Assembly (NCBI GenBank): GCA_049323435.1
Contig: JBMOMX010000020.1
Location: forward strand, 68,207-132,206
Source of the DNA: UBA11222 sp049323435
GTDB lineage: Bacteria; Pseudomonadota; Alphaproteobacteria; UBA11222
Reading direction: 5' to 3'
Length of the DNA: 64,000 nt
Numbering within the stretch: the first letter of the stretch is position 1; every line of letters starts with the position of its first letter. Under the pieces are notes generated by a model. It did no database searches. It had not been told where the DNA came from and worked only from the letters and a program-made list of their open reading frames with translations. The translations under genes and the position numbers were made by a program. Shown piece by piece: positions 16,303 through 25,768 of this stretch.

Positions 16303-19300
16303 CTAACCCACAAGCCGCAGATTGGGCTTTTCCCCCATCGCTTCCTTTTGCAGGTCCAGCAAGGCGCGGCGGTAATCATATGGCACGATCTTGACAAATT
16401 TGCCGCGATAGGCCGCCCAGTTGGCCAGAATATTCTGCGCCACGCTGCTCCCGGTGGCGCTGGCATGGGCTTGCAGCATCATCTGAATGCGCGCCGTGTC
16501 ATGGCGCAGCGGGTCGGCCAGGATCGCGGCTTTATCCACTGTCTCACCGGCAGGGTCATCAATGCCGGACAGTTCCACCAGCTGCGTGTTGCAACGCTGA
16601 TCGAACAACCCGTCTTCATCCAGCACATAGGCGATGCCGCCGCTCATGCCGGCCGCAAAATTGCGCCCGGTCTGCCCGATAACCAGCACCACGCCGCCGG
16701 TCATATATTCACAGCAATGATCGCCCGCGCCTTCGACCACGGCATGCGCGCCGGAATTGCGCACGGCAAAGCGTTCGCCCGCCACGCCGCGGAAATAGCA
16801 TTCACCGCTGATCGCGCCATACAGAACCGTATTGCCGACAATGATGCTGCGCTCCGGCACGATTGCGCTTTCGCGTGCGGGGTAGACGATCAAACGCCCG
16901 CCCGACAGGCCCTTGCCGACATAGTCATTGGCCTGGCCCTCAAGCAACAGCGTCACGCCCTTTGCCGCAAATGCGCCAAAGCTTTGTCCCGCAGTGCCCT
17001 TCAGGTTGATCGTAATAGTGTCATCGGGCAAACCGGCATGGCCGTGCAGACCGGCAATCCGGCCGGACAGCATCGCGCCGGTGGTGCGGTTCGTATTGTT
17101 AATGGGCAGTGTAATCGTGACGGGCGCGCCTTCAACCAGCGCGGGCGCGCACATCTCGATCAGCTTGCGGTCCATCACATTTTCCAGATTGTGATTTTGC
17201 CGCTCGCAATGATGAATGGCTACGCCCGGCACGGCTGGCGGGTGGTGAAATAGCTTGGAAAAATCCAGCCCCTGCGCCTTCCAGTGCGTGATTGCCTTAT
17301 CCTTGCGCAGCAGATCGCTGCGCCCGATCATTTCATTGAAGGTGCGGAAACCGAGGCTCGCCATCAGGGTACGGACTTCTTCCGCGACAAAGAAGAAATA
17401 ATTGATCACATGCTCCGGCTGGCCGGTGAACCGCTTGCGCAGCTCCGGGTCCTGCGTCGCTACGCCGACGGGACAGGTGTTCAGATGGCATTTGCGCATC
17501 ATGATACAGCCGCTGGCGATCAGCGGCGCGGTCGCAAAGCCAAATTCATCGGCACCCAAAAGCGCACCGATCACCACATCGCGCCCGGTGCGGATGCCGC
17601 CATCGACCTGCACGGCAATGCGCCCGCGCAAACGGTTCAGCACCAGTGTCTGATGGGTTTCCGCAAGGCCGATTTCCCACGGGCTGCCCGCATGTTTGAG
17701 CGAGGTCAGCGGGCTGGCGCCGGTGCCGCCCTCGAAACCGGAAATCGTCACATGATCTGCGCGCGCCTTGGAGACGCCCGCTGCAACCGTGCCGACGCCT
17801 ACTTCCGACACCAGCTTGACGCTGACCAGCGCATCCGGATTAACGTTTTTCAGATCGTAAATAAGCTGCGCCAGATCTTCGATGGAATAGATGTCATGAT
17901 GCGGCGGCGGTGAAATCAGACCCACGCCCGGCGTGGAATGGCGCACCTTGCCGATGATTTTATCGACCTTATGGCCGGGCAATTGCCCGCCTTCGCCGGG
18001 CTTTGCGCCCTGCGCCATCTTGATCTGCATCATGTCGGAATTGACCAGATATTCAGTGGTCACGCCAAAGCGGCCGCTGGCTACCTGCTTGATCGCCGAG
18101 CGCATGCTGTCGCCATTGGGCAGCGGCACATAGCGGTCCGGCTCTTCGCCGCCTTCGCCGGTGTTGGAGCGCCCGCCGATACGGTTCATGGCGATAGCCA
18201 GATTGGTATGCGCCTCACGGCTGATCGAGCCATAAGACATGGCGCCGGTGGCAAAGCGTTTAACGATTGCCGCCGCCGGTTCGACTTCCTCTATCGGCAC
18301 AGGTTGCGCCGCTAGCTGAATTTCAAACATCCCGCGCGGGGTCAGTAATTGCTCGTTCTGATCGTTGATCAGCCTTGCAAAGGAATCATAATCGGCCTGC
18401 ACGCCGGCCCGTACGGCATGCTGTAAATGGCTGACGGTTTCCGGGGTCCAGGCGTGATGTTCGCCCCTGATCCGGTAGGCATAATCGCCCCCCACATCCA
18501 GCGCATTGCGGTAAAGCGGGGCATCACTATAGGCCAGCGTGTGGCGCGCCACGGTTTCCTTGGCGATGACATTGATGCCGACGCCTTCAATGGCGGTGTT
18601 GGTGCGCGTGAAATATTTTTCCACAAATGCGGTGGAAAGGCCGACCGCATCAAATATCTGCGCGCCGCAATAGGACTGATAGGTCGAAATGCCCATCTTG
18701 GACATGACTTTGAGAATGCCCTTGCAGATTGCCTTGATATAATAGCTATGGGCTTTCTTTTCTGCCTCGCCGTCAAATCCGATACCCTGCATTTCCGAAA
18801 TAGTCTGCAAGGCCAGATAGGGATTGATGGCCTGCGCACCATAGCCCGCCAGGGTGCAGAAGTGATGCACTTCGCGCGGTTCGCCCGATTCCACTACAAT
18901 GCCGACCGAGGTACGCAGCCCTGCGCGGATCAGATGATGATGTACTGCCGCGCAGGCCAGAAGGGCCGGGATCGGAATATTGTCCTGATCCACCTTGCGG
19001 TCCGACAGGATGATGATATTTTCGCCCCGCAAAACGGCGGCTTCCGCATTGGCGCAAAGCCGGTTCAGCGCAGGACCCATGCCTTCAGCCCCGGTGCTGG
19101 CCGCAAAGGTGGTGTCCAGCGTGGCCGAACGGAAATCATTTTCCTCCACATCGCCAATGTGCCGGATTTTCTCCAGATCCTCATTGGTCAGGATGGGATG
19201 GCGCACTTCCAGCCGGCGATGCGTTCCGCCGGAATCCAGGTCCAGCAGATTGGGTAATGGCCCGATCATCGACACCAGCGACATCACCAGTTCCTCGCGG

Positions 19301-20922
19301 ATCGGGTCAATCGGCGGATTGGTAACCTGGGCGAATAATTGCTTGAAATAGGTATAAAGCAGCTTGGGCTTCGACGATAATGGCGATATCGGCGTGTCGG
19401 TGCCCATCGAACCAACGGCTTCCTCGCCTGTCTCCGCCATGGGCGACATCAGGAATTTCAGATCTTCCTGGGTATAACCGAATACCTGTTGGCGGTTCAG
19501 CAGCGTGTCGCGGTTGGGCCGCATGGCGGCATATTCCGCCGGCAGGTCTTCCAGACGGCACTGGGTTTGATCCAGCCAGTCCTGATAGGGATGCCGGCTG
19601 GCCAGCGTTTCCTTGATTTCCGCATCGGAAATAATCCGGCCCTGTTCCAGATCAATCAGCAGCATCTTGCCGGGTTGCAAACGCCATTTTTCAATAATGT
19701 CTTCTTCGGGAACCGGCAGCACGCCCATTTCCGACGCCATCACCACCAGATCATCTTTGGTGACGAAATAGCGCGCGGGCCGCAAACCGTTACGGTCCAG
19801 CGTTGCGCCGATCTGGCGGCCATCGGTAAAGGCCATCGCGGCAGGGCCGTCCCACGGCTCCATCAGGGCGGCGTGATATTCATAAAAGGCGCGGCGCTTG
19901 TCATCCATCAGAGGGTTGCCGGCCCAGGCTTCGGGGATCAGCATCATCATGGCATGCGCCAGCGAATAGCCGCCAGCCACCAGCAGTTCCAGCGCATTGT
20001 CGAAACATGCGCTATCGGACTGGTTTTCCGGGATCAGCGGCCACAGCTTGTCCAGATCATCGCCCAGCAGCGTGGAACGCATGGTGTGACGGCGCGCCGC
20101 CATCCAGTTGATATTGCCGCGCAGCGTGTTGATTTCGCCATTATGGCAGACCATGCGGAAGGGCTGCGACAGTGACCAGGTCGGGAATGTATTGGTCGAG
20201 AAACGCTGATGGATCAGCGCCATGCCCGAAACCATGCGTTCATCACGCAGATCCAGGTAATATTCCCCCACCTGTTCGGCCAGCAGCATGCCCTTATAGA
20301 GCAAAGTGCGGCTGGAAAATGACGGCACATAGAAATAACGCGCCAGATTGCCGCCCAACTCATCGGCCGCAATGCGGCACTGCTTGCGGATAACCATCAG
20401 CTTGCGCTCAAACGCATCCTGATCAGCGCAATTCCCGCCGCGCCCGATAAATATCTGGCAGCTTTTGGGTTCCGTCGGCTTGACGGATTCGCCAAGACCG
20501 GCATTGTTGACCGGCACATCGCGCCAGCCCAGCACCAGTTGCCCCTCAGCCAGAATGCATTTCTCGATCAGCGCCTTGCTGGCCGCAAGCTCCGCCGGAC
20601 TGGGCGACAGGAACATGAAACCCACGGCATATTCACCCTCGGCCGGCAGGGTAACGCCCAGTGCAGCAGCTTCTGCGCGCATGAAAGCATCCGGCATCTG
20701 GATCAGAATGCCCGCGCCATCACCCGCCAGCGGGTCCGCCCCGACAGCGCCGCGATGGGTCAGATTGCGCAGGATTTCCAGGCCCTGACTGATGATTTTG
20801 TGGCTTTTCTTGTTCTTGATATTGGCCACAAAGCCAATGCCACAGGCATCATGCTCATTGCGGGGATCATACATCCCCTGCGCTTCCGGCAACCCAATCA
20901 GCTGCGATGGTGTCTTGTTCAT
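16303..20922 (-). CDS. gltB: Glutamate synthase (NADPH) large subunit
   Basis: GltB transfers the glutamine amide to 2-oxoglutarate. From ATG 20922 it is 1539 residues. The class II amidotransferase nucleophile would be Cys27, exposed after removal of a 26-residue propeptide ('NEHDACGIGFVA'). The amidotransferase domain fills about the first 430 residues. The FMN/synthase domain follows, with 'SYGSISREAHTNLAIAMNR' and the 3Fe-4S cysteines in 'CIMMRKCHLNTCPVGVATQ'. Last is the C-terminal GXGXG beta-helix domain ('GGVVLVIGQTGRNFAAGMSG'). An in-frame start five codons upstream (20937) is possible. It is the first gene of the gltBD operon. Confidence 0.97.
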   Translation of the reverse strand: MNKTPSQLIGLPEAQGMYDPRNEHDACGIGFVANIKNKKSHKIISQGLEILRNLTHRGAVGADPLAGDGAGILIQMPDAFMRAEAAALGVTLPAEGEYAVGFMFLSPSPAELAASKALIEKCILAEGQLVLGWRDVPVNNAGLGESVKPTEPKSCQIFIGRGGNCADQDAFERKLMVIRKQCRIAADELGGNLARYFYVPSFSSRTLLYKGMLLAEQVGEYYLDLRDERMVSGMALIHQRFSTNTFPTWSLSQPFRMVCHNGEINTLRGNINWMAARRHTMRSTLLGDDLDKLWPLIPENQSDSACFDNALELLVAGGYSLAHAMMMLIPEAWAGNPLMDDKRRAFYEYHAALMEPWDGPAAMAFTDGRQIGATLDRNGLRPARYFVTKDDLVVMASEMGVLPVPEEDIIEKWRLQPGKMLLIDLEQGRIISDAEIKETLASRHPYQDWLDQTQCRLEDLPAEYAAMRPNRDTLLNRQQVFGYTQEDLKFLMSPMAETGEEAVGSMGTDTPISPLSSKPKLLYTYFKQLFAQVTNPPIDPIREELVMSLVSMIGPLPNLLDLDSGGTHRRLEVRHPILTNEDLEKIRHIGDVEENDFRSATLDTTFAASTGAEGMGPALNRLCANAEAAVLRGENIIILSDRKVDQDNIPIPALLACAAVHHHLIRAGLRTSVGIVVESGEPREVHHFCTLAGYGAQAINPYLALQTISEMQGIGFDGEAEKKAHSYYIKAICKGILKVMSKMGISTYQSYCGAQIFDAVGLSTAFVEKYFTRTNTAIEGVGINVIAKETVARHTLAYSDAPLYRNALDVGGDYAYRIRGEHHAWTPETVSHLQHAVRAGVQADYDSFARLINDQNEQLLTPRGMFEIQLAAQPVPIEEVEPAAAIVKRFATGAMSYGSISREAHTNLAIAMNRIGGRSNTGEGGEEPDRYVPLPNGDSMRSAIKQVASGRFGVTTEYLVNSDMMQIKMAQGAKPGEGGQLPGHKVDKIIGKVRHSTPGVGLISPPPHHDIYSIEDLAQLIYDLKNVNPDALVSVKLVSEVGVGTVAAGVSKARADHVTISGFEGGTGASPLTSLKHAGSPWEIGLAETHQTLVLNRLRGRIAVQVDGGIRTGRDVVIGALLGADEFGFATAPLIASGCIMMRKCHLNTCPVGVATQDPELRKRFTGQPEHVINYFFFVAEEVRTLMASLGFRTFNEMIGRSDLLRKDKAITHWKAQGLDFSKLFHHPPAVPGVAIHHCERQNHNLENVMDRKLIEMCAPALVEGAPVTITLPINNTNRTTGAMLSGRIAGLHGHAGLPDDTITINLKGTAGQSFGAFAAKGVTLLLEGQANDYVGKGLSGGRLIVYPARESAIVPERSIIVGNTVLYGAISGECYFRGVAGERFAVRNSGAHAVVEGAGDHCCEYMTGGVVLVIGQTGRNFAAGMSGGIAYVLDEDGLFDQRCNTQLVELSGIDDPAGETVDKAAILADPLRHDTARIQMMLQAHASATGSSVAQNILANWAAYRGKFVKIVPYDYRRALLDLQKEAMGEKPNLRLVG

Positions 20923-21206
20923 ACAACGCCTATTCAATTCAATGCTTTTCCCGCCACTACACTAACCGGCATGCAGGGCGGGGGAAACTAGCGTAACCCA
21001 CAATCCCAGGCAATCAATAGTCCAATTCGGTGACAGTTTTTCGCAGCCCGCACTGGGCTGGCGGCTAAATCGGCTAAATTCAGCCATTCATTCTAACAAA
21101 TTATGTCAGCAATACCTACCTTTTTTTCAAAAGCCGCATCAGATTATGGTGCACGCGCCCGCTTTACGGGTAGACTGGGAAAAACACCGCAGGGAAGGGC
21201 GCGCGC
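20923..21206. other. Intergenic region between divergent gltB and methyltransferase genes
   Basis: About 280 bases that must hold the promoters of gltBD (-) and of the methyltransferase operon (+). I see a small AGCCC/GGGCT inverted repeat near 21045-21060 and an AT-rich stretch with a T-run near 21120-21130. I find no convincing gene, riboswitch or operator. Confidence 0.5.
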
Positions 21207-21998
21207 ATGGATGAGAAAACCTATTACCGCGATCACTGGGTTGAGGTGGAGCCGGAACGGCTAAACGCCTATACGGAAATGTTCAAATGGCGGCCGGAAA
21301 TGGCGCCGCTACTGGCCGCAGCCGATCTGAAACCCGGCCAGACCGTGGTCGATTATGGCTGCGGCCCCGGCGGATTGGCGCTGGAACTGGCGCGCCGCGC
21401 CGGACCCTCCGGCCATGTGCATGGGGTTGATCTGAACCGGGAATTCGTCGAGCTGGCGCGCAAGGCCCTGGCCGAGGCAGGCTTTGGCGCGTCCAGCACG
21501 GTGCATCATGCAATGGACGACAAAATTCCGCTGCCGGATGCGTCGGTAGACCGGCTGATCTGCAAGAATGTCATGGAATATGTGCCGGACATCGACGCCA
21601 CATTGCGGGAATTTCGCCGGGTGGTGAAGCCGGGCGGCATCGCGCATATTATCGACAGCGACTGGGGCATGCTGGTGGTGGAGCCGCTGGGGCAGGCTAA
21701 ACTGAGCGCGCTGTTCGAGGCAGCCAAGCTGGCCTATCACACGCCGCATGCCGGACGCCTGCTGTATGGCGGCATGAAAAAGGCCGGGTTCGCCAATGTA
21801 TCTGTGCAAATCCTGGCCAATGCCGACACCAAGGGGCATATGCAACTGGTGCTGCATAATATGGTGAACTATGCCAAGATTGGCGGCAGGATTGACCCCC
21901 AACGCGCCGATGCGATGCTGGCCGAGGTCAAACAGTCGATTGCTGACGGCGCCTATATGATGGTGCTGCCGCAGTTTCTGGTTACTGCACAGGGCTAA
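21207..21998 (+). CDS. Class I SAM-dependent methyltransferase
   Basis: A 263-residue cytoplasmic methyltransferase of the Rossmann type. Motif I is 'VVDYGCGPGGLALELARRAG' (about residues 48-67), motif II 'VHGVDLNREFVELARK', a motif III region 'ICKNVMEYVPDIDATLREF', and 'RRVVKPGGIAHIIDSDWG' is motif IV/V-like. This pattern resembles UbiE/Methyltransf_11 enzymes, but I cannot name the substrate. It is followed after 25 bases by a START-like protein and then FadH, so a role in small hydrophobic molecule metabolism is possible (inference). Confidence 0.85.
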   Translation: MDEKTYYRDHWVEVEPERLNAYTEMFKWRPEMAPLLAAADLKPGQTVVDYGCGPGGLALELARRAGPSGHVHGVDLNREFVELARKALAEAGFGASSTVHHAMDDKIPLPDASVDRLICKNVMEYVPDIDATLREFRRVVKPGGIAHIIDSDWGMLVVEPLGQAKLSALFEAAKLAYHTPHAGRLLYGGMKKAGFANVSVQILANADTKGHMQLVLHNMVNYAKIGGRIDPQRADAMLAEVKQSIADGAYMMVLPQFLVTAQG

Positions 21999-22023
21999 CC
22001 CAAACAATAAAAAGGGAACCACG

Positions 22024-22443
22024 ATGACTACCGCAAAAGTAAGCGTAGAGGTGAAGGCAAGCGCCGATCAGGTATTTGCCAGACTGGGAGATTTTGCTGG
22101 TGTGGAAGGGCCGATGATCAAGTCCAAGAAAATTACCGGTTCCGGCATCGGCTGCTTGCGCGATCTGACGCTGGCAAATGGCGCGCGGGTGATTGAGCGG
22201 TGCGAAAACCATGACGCCAACAGCCGGACACTGACCTACAGCATCCAGAATGACGATCATCCGCTGCCGTTCAGCGCCTATGTCGCCACCCTGATCGTGA
22301 CACCCACCGGTGACAAAACGTGCCGGGTTGACTGGTTCAGCAATTTTAACGCCAAGGGCGCGCCGGAAGATGAAGCCATCAAGGTGGCGCAGGGCATCTA
22401 TACCGGCGCGATCAAGGGCGTCCAGATCGCACTGGGCGTTTAA
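22024..22443 (+). CDS. SRPBCC (START/Bet v1-like) family protein
   Basis: A 139-residue protein with the SRPBCC pattern: N-terminal strand 'KVSVEVKASADQVFARLGDF', a middle beta region with 'GCLRDLTLANGARVIERCEN', 'VDWFSNFNAKGAPEDE', and a C-terminal helix 'EAIKVAQGIYTGAIKGVQIAL'. These proteins bind hydrophobic ligands or act as polyketide cyclases. The exact role is not visible. An AAAGGGAACC ribosome site precedes the ATG. It is likely co-transcribed with the methyltransferase upstream. Confidence 0.75.
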   Translation: MTTAKVSVEVKASADQVFARLGDFAGVEGPMIKSKKITGSGIGCLRDLTLANGARVIERCENHDANSRTLTYSIQNDDHPLPFSAYVATLIVTPTGDKTCRVDWFSNFNAKGAPEDEAIKVAQGIYTGAIKGVQIALGV

Positions 22444-22590
22444 GACACAGTTCCGGAGGCAGGCCACGCGCCTGCTTCCATTGCGATGCCGGCATTCACA
22501 CTGGCTATATTGATATAAACCATATTGATGTAGACAGGCGCTGCCCCGATCTGGCATTGCAGCCTGCACCTTGTTTCATGGAGACTTGAA

Positions 22591-24633
22591 ATGACATCTG
22601 CCTATCCGAATTTGCTGCGTCCGCTCGATCTTGGTTTCACCACGCTGAAAAACCGCGTGCTGATGGGTTCCATGCATACCGGGCTTGAGGAAATGCCGGA
22701 TGGCTATGACCGGCAGGCGGCGTTTTTCGCCGAACGCGCGCGCGGCGAAACCGGGCTGATCATCACCGGCGGCTATGGCCCGAACCGCGCCGGGCGGCTG
22801 GCTCCCAATTCCGATTATATAGCGCCCGGGCAAAATCTGGACGGCCACCGCAAGATCACCGCCGCGGTGCATCGCGAAGGCGGCAAGGTGGCGCTGCAAT
22901 TGCTGCATGGCGGGCGCTATGCGCACCATAAGGAAATTGTTTCCGCCTCCGCCGTGCCGACCCGCATCAATCCGGTTGTGGCGCGCGAAATGACCACGGA
23001 TGAATGCTACCAGACCATCGAGGATTTCGGAACGGCGGCGCTGCTTGCGCGGCAGCTGGATTATGACGGCGTGGAAATTATGGGATCGGAGGGCTATCTG
23101 CTGACGCAGTTCACCGCCACGCGGGTTAATCAGCGCACAGATGAATTTGGCGGAACGCCGGAAAACCGCCGCCGTATGGCGGTGGAGGCGGTGCGCAATG
23201 CGCGCCAGAAGGCGGGCAAGGATTTTATCATTGTCTACCGCCTGTCGGCGCTTGATCTGGTTGAAGGCGGCAGCACTCTGGAGGAAATTATCGCGCTGGC
23301 GCAGGCGGTCGAGGCGGCGGGCGCAAGCATCATCAATACCGGCATTGGCTGGCACGAGGCGCGCATCCCGACTATTGCCCATATGGTGCCGCGCGGCGCC
23401 TTTGCCTGGGCGGTGAAACGCATCCGGCCGCATGTGACCATTCCGATTGTTTATTCCAACCGGGTGAATAATCCGGCTCAGGCCGAGGCGCTTCTGGCGG
23501 ATGGGGTCAGCGATATGATTTCCATGGCGCGGCCCTTGCTGGCGGATGCCGATTTCATGAAAAAAACCCGGCTTGGCAAGGCGGATGAGATCAATATCTG
23601 CATTGGCTGCAATCAGGGCTGTCTGGATAATGCGTTTACCGGCAAGCTGACCACCTGCATGGTCAATCCGCGCGCCTGCCGCGAGCTGGACCTGAACCCG
23701 GCGCCTGCAAAAACGCCCAAACATTATGCCGTGGTGGGCGCGGGGCCGGGCGGTATGGCCTTTGCCGCCACCGCTGCGGAACAGGGGCATAAGGTCACGC
23801 TGTTTGAGGCGGCGGGCGCGCTGGGCGGCCAGTTCAATCTGGCGAAAATCATTCCGGGTAAGGAGGATTATGCCGAAACCATCGCCTATTATGGCGCGAT
23901 GCTGCGCAAATATCAGGTGGATGTGCGCCTGAACAGCCGCGCCCGGGTTGAGGATCTGACCGGCAAAAATTATGACGCGGTTATCCTCGCCACCGGCATA
24001 ACGCCGCGCATACCCGAAATTCCCGGCATTGATCATCCCAAAGTCCTGTCCTATCTGGATGTGCTGACCGGGCGCAAGCCGGTGGGCAAGCGGGTGGCGA
24101 TTTTGGGCGCGGGCGGTATTGGTTTTGATGTGGCGGAATTTATCATGCACCCGCACGGCGCGGGCGATCCGGCCAAACCCGATATTGCGCGCTTTAACGA
24201 AGAATGGGGCATTGACGGCGATTATGCCAACCGCGCCGGCCTGTCACCCAAAGGCATGAATATGCCGTGCGACAAGCAGGTATGGCTGCTGCAACGCAAA
24301 CCGCACGGCAAATTCGGCTCGACCCTCAGCAAGACACGCGGCTGGGCCACCTTTGTCGAGATCATGATGCGCGGCGTCACCATGATCGGCGATGCGGAAT
24401 ATGTAAAAATTGACGATCGCGGCCTGCATTTCCGCGTGGCGGGCAAGGATCAGCTGCTGGAAGCGGACACGATCATCACCTGCACTGGCCAGGAACCGCT
24501 GCGCGATCTGGAGGCGGGCCTGCGCAAGGCCGGCATGAAAGTGCATCTGATTGGCGGTGCGCATGAAGCAGGCGAACTGGACGCGGTACGCGCCATCGAA
24601 CAGGCGGTGCGGCTGGCGGCGGCGGAGGTTTAG
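22591..24633 (+). CDS. fadH: NADPH-dependent 2,4-dienoyl-CoA reductase-like flavoprotein
   Basis: FadH-type enzymes reduce 2,4-dienoyl-CoA in the breakdown of unsaturated fatty acids. The 680-residue protein has an OYE-like TIM barrel (residues 1-330) starting 'LLRPLDLGFTTLKNRVLMGS', a [4Fe-4S] cluster site 'CIGCNQGCLDNAFTG' then a further Cys pair ('CMVNPRAC'), an FAD-binding motif 'YAVVGAGPGGMAFAATAAEQ' (about residue 378) and an NADPH motif 'VAILGAGGIGFDVAEF'. Length matches FadH. Related trimethylamine dehydrogenase-type enzymes share this layout, but 'SMHTGLEE' near residue 27 is typical of FadH. It converges with the PAS gene. Confidence 0.92.
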   Translation: MTSAYPNLLRPLDLGFTTLKNRVLMGSMHTGLEEMPDGYDRQAAFFAERARGETGLIITGGYGPNRAGRLAPNSDYIAPGQNLDGHRKITAAVHREGGKVALQLLHGGRYAHHKEIVSASAVPTRINPVVAREMTTDECYQTIEDFGTAALLARQLDYDGVEIMGSEGYLLTQFTATRVNQRTDEFGGTPENRRRMAVEAVRNARQKAGKDFIIVYRLSALDLVEGGSTLEEIIALAQAVEAAGASIINTGIGWHEARIPTIAHMVPRGAFAWAVKRIRPHVTIPIVYSNRVNNPAQAEALLADGVSDMISMARPLLADADFMKKTRLGKADEINICIGCNQGCLDNAFTGKLTTCMVNPRACRELDLNPAPAKTPKHYAVVGAGPGGMAFAATAAEQGHKVTLFEAAGALGGQFNLAKIIPGKEDYAETIAYYGAMLRKYQVDVRLNSRARVEDLTGKNYDAVILATGITPRIPEIPGIDHPKVLSYLDVLTGRKPVGKRVAILGAGGIGFDVAEFIMHPHGAGDPAKPDIARFNEEWGIDGDYANRAGLSPKGMNMPCDKQVWLLQRKPHGKFGSTLSKTRGWATFVEIMMRGVTMIGDAEYVKIDDRGLHFRVAGKDQLLEADTIITCTGQEPLRDLEAGLRKAGMKVHLIGGAHEAGELDAVRAIEQAVRLAAAEV

Positions 24634-24650
24634 GCCGTCCGCTAACTGTC

Positions 24651-25229
24651 CTAATCTGGATTGCTGGGAAAAATACTATCGGGTAATTCGCTTGCGTCAA
24701 TGATGGCGGCATAGCCGCTGCCCAGATCAATAAAGCTTTCATCGACGGCTTTCAGGCCATCAAGTGTCGTGGCATGTTGCGCGCTTTCATCCTGGCCGGG
24801 CGTATAATAGATAGCGCCATATACCTGCCTGAATCCGCCTGCGGTGTTTTCGACAGGCAGAATCAGGTTTTCCGTGCGTTTCATCTGGCCATCCATCGAC
24901 AGCACCTGTGTATGGGTGCAGGCCGCATAGCCAAATTCAAAAATCAAACGCACCCGCGCGCGTAATCTTTCCCGGAAAACTGGCTCGGACACATCGAGAA
25001 AATTTATACCTCGGGGATCTATGCCGCCAAAACGCGCCCGCAAGGCTTCGCCCGCCTGTTTGATGATAAAGCGGTTTTCCGCTTCAATTTCCAGGACAAA
25101 CAAATTTGACGCAAACGGCGCCAGCAGATCCATGCGAATATCATCCTGATCGGGCAGCCGCTTGCCGCCCCGGAAATTTTTCCAGTGCTTCAGCAATTGC
25201 CGTGTTTCTACACGTTCCGGCCCAGCCAT
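24651..25229 (-). CDS. PAS domain-containing protein (PAS_5 family)
   Basis: A 192-residue protein. The helical start 'RQLLKHWKNFRGGKRLPDQD' is followed by a PAS-like fold ('APFASNLFVLEIEAENRFII', 'RFGGIDPRGINFLDV'). It resembles the alphaproteobacterial PAS_5 family, which has no output domain. Its role is probably sensory or structural and is unassigned. Spacing to the macrodomain gene upstream is 11 bases, so it is the last gene of the ampG-macrodomain-PAS transcript. Confidence 0.75.
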   Translation of the reverse strand: MAGPERVETRQLLKHWKNFRGGKRLPDQDDIRMDLLAPFASNLFVLEIEAENRFIIKQAGEALRARFGGIDPRGINFLDVSEPVFRERLRARVRLIFEFGYAACTHTQVLSMDGQMKRTENLILPVENTAGGFRQVYGAIYYTPGQDESAQHATTLDGLKAVDESFIDLGSGYAAIIDASELPDSIFPSNPD

Positions 25230-25240
25230 GTATCACCAGT

Positions 25241-25768
25241 TTAAGTGGCGTCGAAAATTTCCGTAAAAGCATCCACTAGCACGGCCTTCGCTTCGCCGCC
25301 AAACGCTATGAACAGGATGCGGTGCAATGCGCCGCCTGCTTCAAGATAGGCTCTGGTCTGTGTTGCGGCGATGCGCGCGGCGCGCGCCGGTGGAAACCCA
25401 TAAATGCCGGTGCTGATGGCGGGAAACGCGATGGAGGCAAGGCCGTGATGATCCGCCAGCGCATAACAGGCGCGGTAACAACTGGCGAGCAGGGCGTCCT
25501 CGTTGGCGCTGCCGCCCTGCCAGACCGGGCCGACGGCATGAAACACATATTTCGCGGGCAAGTTATAGGCTTTGGTGGCGGCCGCCTGTCCTGTGGCGCA
25601 TCCCCCCAGGCTTTGGCATTCGGCCAGCAATTGCGGCCCTGCGGCGCGCTGAATGGCGCCATTGACGCCGCTGCCGTCGCTCAGACGTTCATTGGCGGCA
25701 TTGACGATGGCGTCAACCGGGCATTGGGTGATATCGCCTGCAATGATTTCAATGCGCGGGTTGATCAT
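25241..25768 (-). CDS. Macrodomain protein (O-acetyl-ADP-ribose deacetylase-like)
   Basis: A 175-residue MacroD/YmdB-type macrodomain, the class that removes ADP-ribose from proteins or deacetylates O-acetyl-ADP-ribose. Family features are 'EIIAGDITQCPVDAIVNAAN', 'YVFHAVGPVW', 'SIAFPAISTGIYGFP' and 'ILFIAF'. Oddly, the substrate loop reads GSGVNGAIQ at residues 32-40, where active family members usually read GGGVDGAIH. The catalytic Asp is therefore Asn36 and the following His is Gln40. It may bind ADP-ribose with little or altered hydrolysis. The start overlaps the ampG end by 20 bases. Confidence 0.88.
   Translation of the reverse strand: MINPRIEIIAGDITQCPVDAIVNAANERLSDGSGVNGAIQRAAGPQLLAECQSLGGCATGQAAATKAYNLPAKYVFHAVGPVWQGGSANEDALLASCYRACYALADHHGLASIAFPAISTGIYGFPPARAARIAATQTRAYLEAGGALHRILFIAFGGEAKAVLVDAFTEIFDAT

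Noticed and set aside
15484..17253. Long plus-strand frame (589 codons) opposite gltD/gltB
   Set aside because: It is antisense to two well-conserved genes, has no family signature and crosses their junction. It is a product of GC-rich codon bias. The same applies to frames opposite leuC (7488-8960), fadH (22576-24156), mmsA (31624-33030) and hsdR (60669-62756).
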